DNA from: Streptococcus sp. WB01_FAA12
GTDB lineage: Bacteria; Bacillota; Bacilli; Lactobacillales; Streptococcaceae
Length of the DNA stretch: 64,000 nucleotides
Direction of reading: 5' to 3'
NCBI RefSeq assembly: GCF_012843315.1
Contig: NZ_JABAEX010000001.1
Location: forward strand, 124,001-188,000
The notes beneath the pieces are model-generated. The model was not told where the DNA came from. It made no database searches and saw only the letters and a list, made by a program, of their open reading frames with translations. The position numbers and the translations under genes are program-made. Positions within the stretch are counted from its first letter, which is position 1, and the number at the start of each line of letters is the position of its first letter. Below are positions 62,113 through 64,000 of the stretch, one piece after another.

Positions 62113-64000
<1,888 letters not shown>

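Overview
This window is chromosomal DNA from a low-GC Gram-positive bacterium, almost certainly a Mitis-group Streptococcus (S. mitis, S. oralis, S. infantis or a close relative of S. pneumoniae). The evidence is the walRK-type trio vicR-vicK-vicX with a single-transmembrane VicK, the relQ-nadK-rlu-pta operon, the niaX-niaR pair, the coaB-coaC-panT operon, an Rgg-type regulator and extended -10 (TGn-TATAAT) promoters. The protein sequences read like pneumococcal orthologues. Species level cannot be fixed from this window. All identifications come from reading motifs and gene order; no database search was run.

Region 1 (1-13150) begins with the 3' part of a membrane glycerophosphodiesterase gene and ybaB/ebfC. 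An accessory island follows: a broken tyrosine integrase, about 900 bp of decayed DNA, and a type III-B CRISPR-Cas module. The first operon is cas6-cmr1-cas10(cmr2)-cmr3-cmr4-cmr5-cmr6. It is followed by an 11-repeat CRISPR array, a CorA-like two-transmembrane protein with cas2, and a second short array behind a near-identical leader. Cas10 keeps the GGDD cyclase motif but has no room for an HD nuclease domain. The only visible effector candidate is the CorA-like membrane protein. This matches the architecture for which SAM-AMP signalling was described in Bacteroides fragilis, but no SAM-AMP phosphodiesterase or lyase, and no cas1, is present here.

Region 2 (13391-23373) is housekeeping: two HAD phosphatases and ftsY; zwf; a polar amino-acid ABC transporter (ATPase plus a fused binding-protein/permease); a CPBP membrane protease; and uvrB. 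Region 3 (23374-28200) is a variable patch. An acyltransferase gene sits between intact uvrB and a second copy of the uvrB 3' end. A large DUF2971-like protein with an internal 60-bp duplication and two membrane or secreted proteins of unknown function follow. Region 4 (28224-33682) covers cofactor and one-carbon metabolism: a Nudix hydrolase, niaR/niaX (niacin), coaB/coaC/panT (pantothenate to CoA) and fhs.

Region 5 (33865-49294) is core: pcrA, radC, a C26 peptidase, rex, two small DUF proteins, a cysteine desulfurase, prs, a CYTH protein, relQ-nadK-rlu-pta, mutY and vicRKX. Region 6 (49293-55667) is a second defence island, flanked by two near-identical copies of one terminator. It holds an adenine-type DNA methyltransferase, a HEPN Abi protein (AbiD/AbiF-like) preceded by a strong promoter and a short hairpin RNA, and a GIY-YIG/SF2-helicase protein. 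Region 7 (55673-64000) is core again: a thioredoxin-like protein, phosphoglucomutase, an ABC-F protein, an Rgg-like regulator, an MFS exporter and the first 1.9 kb of ligA, which runs off the right edge.

The most interesting parts are the type III-B/CorA island and the Abi gene with its candidate RNA partner nested inside a restriction-type operon. Two cassettes also carry a short duplication of an upstream gene's 3' end, suggesting a common mode of insertion.
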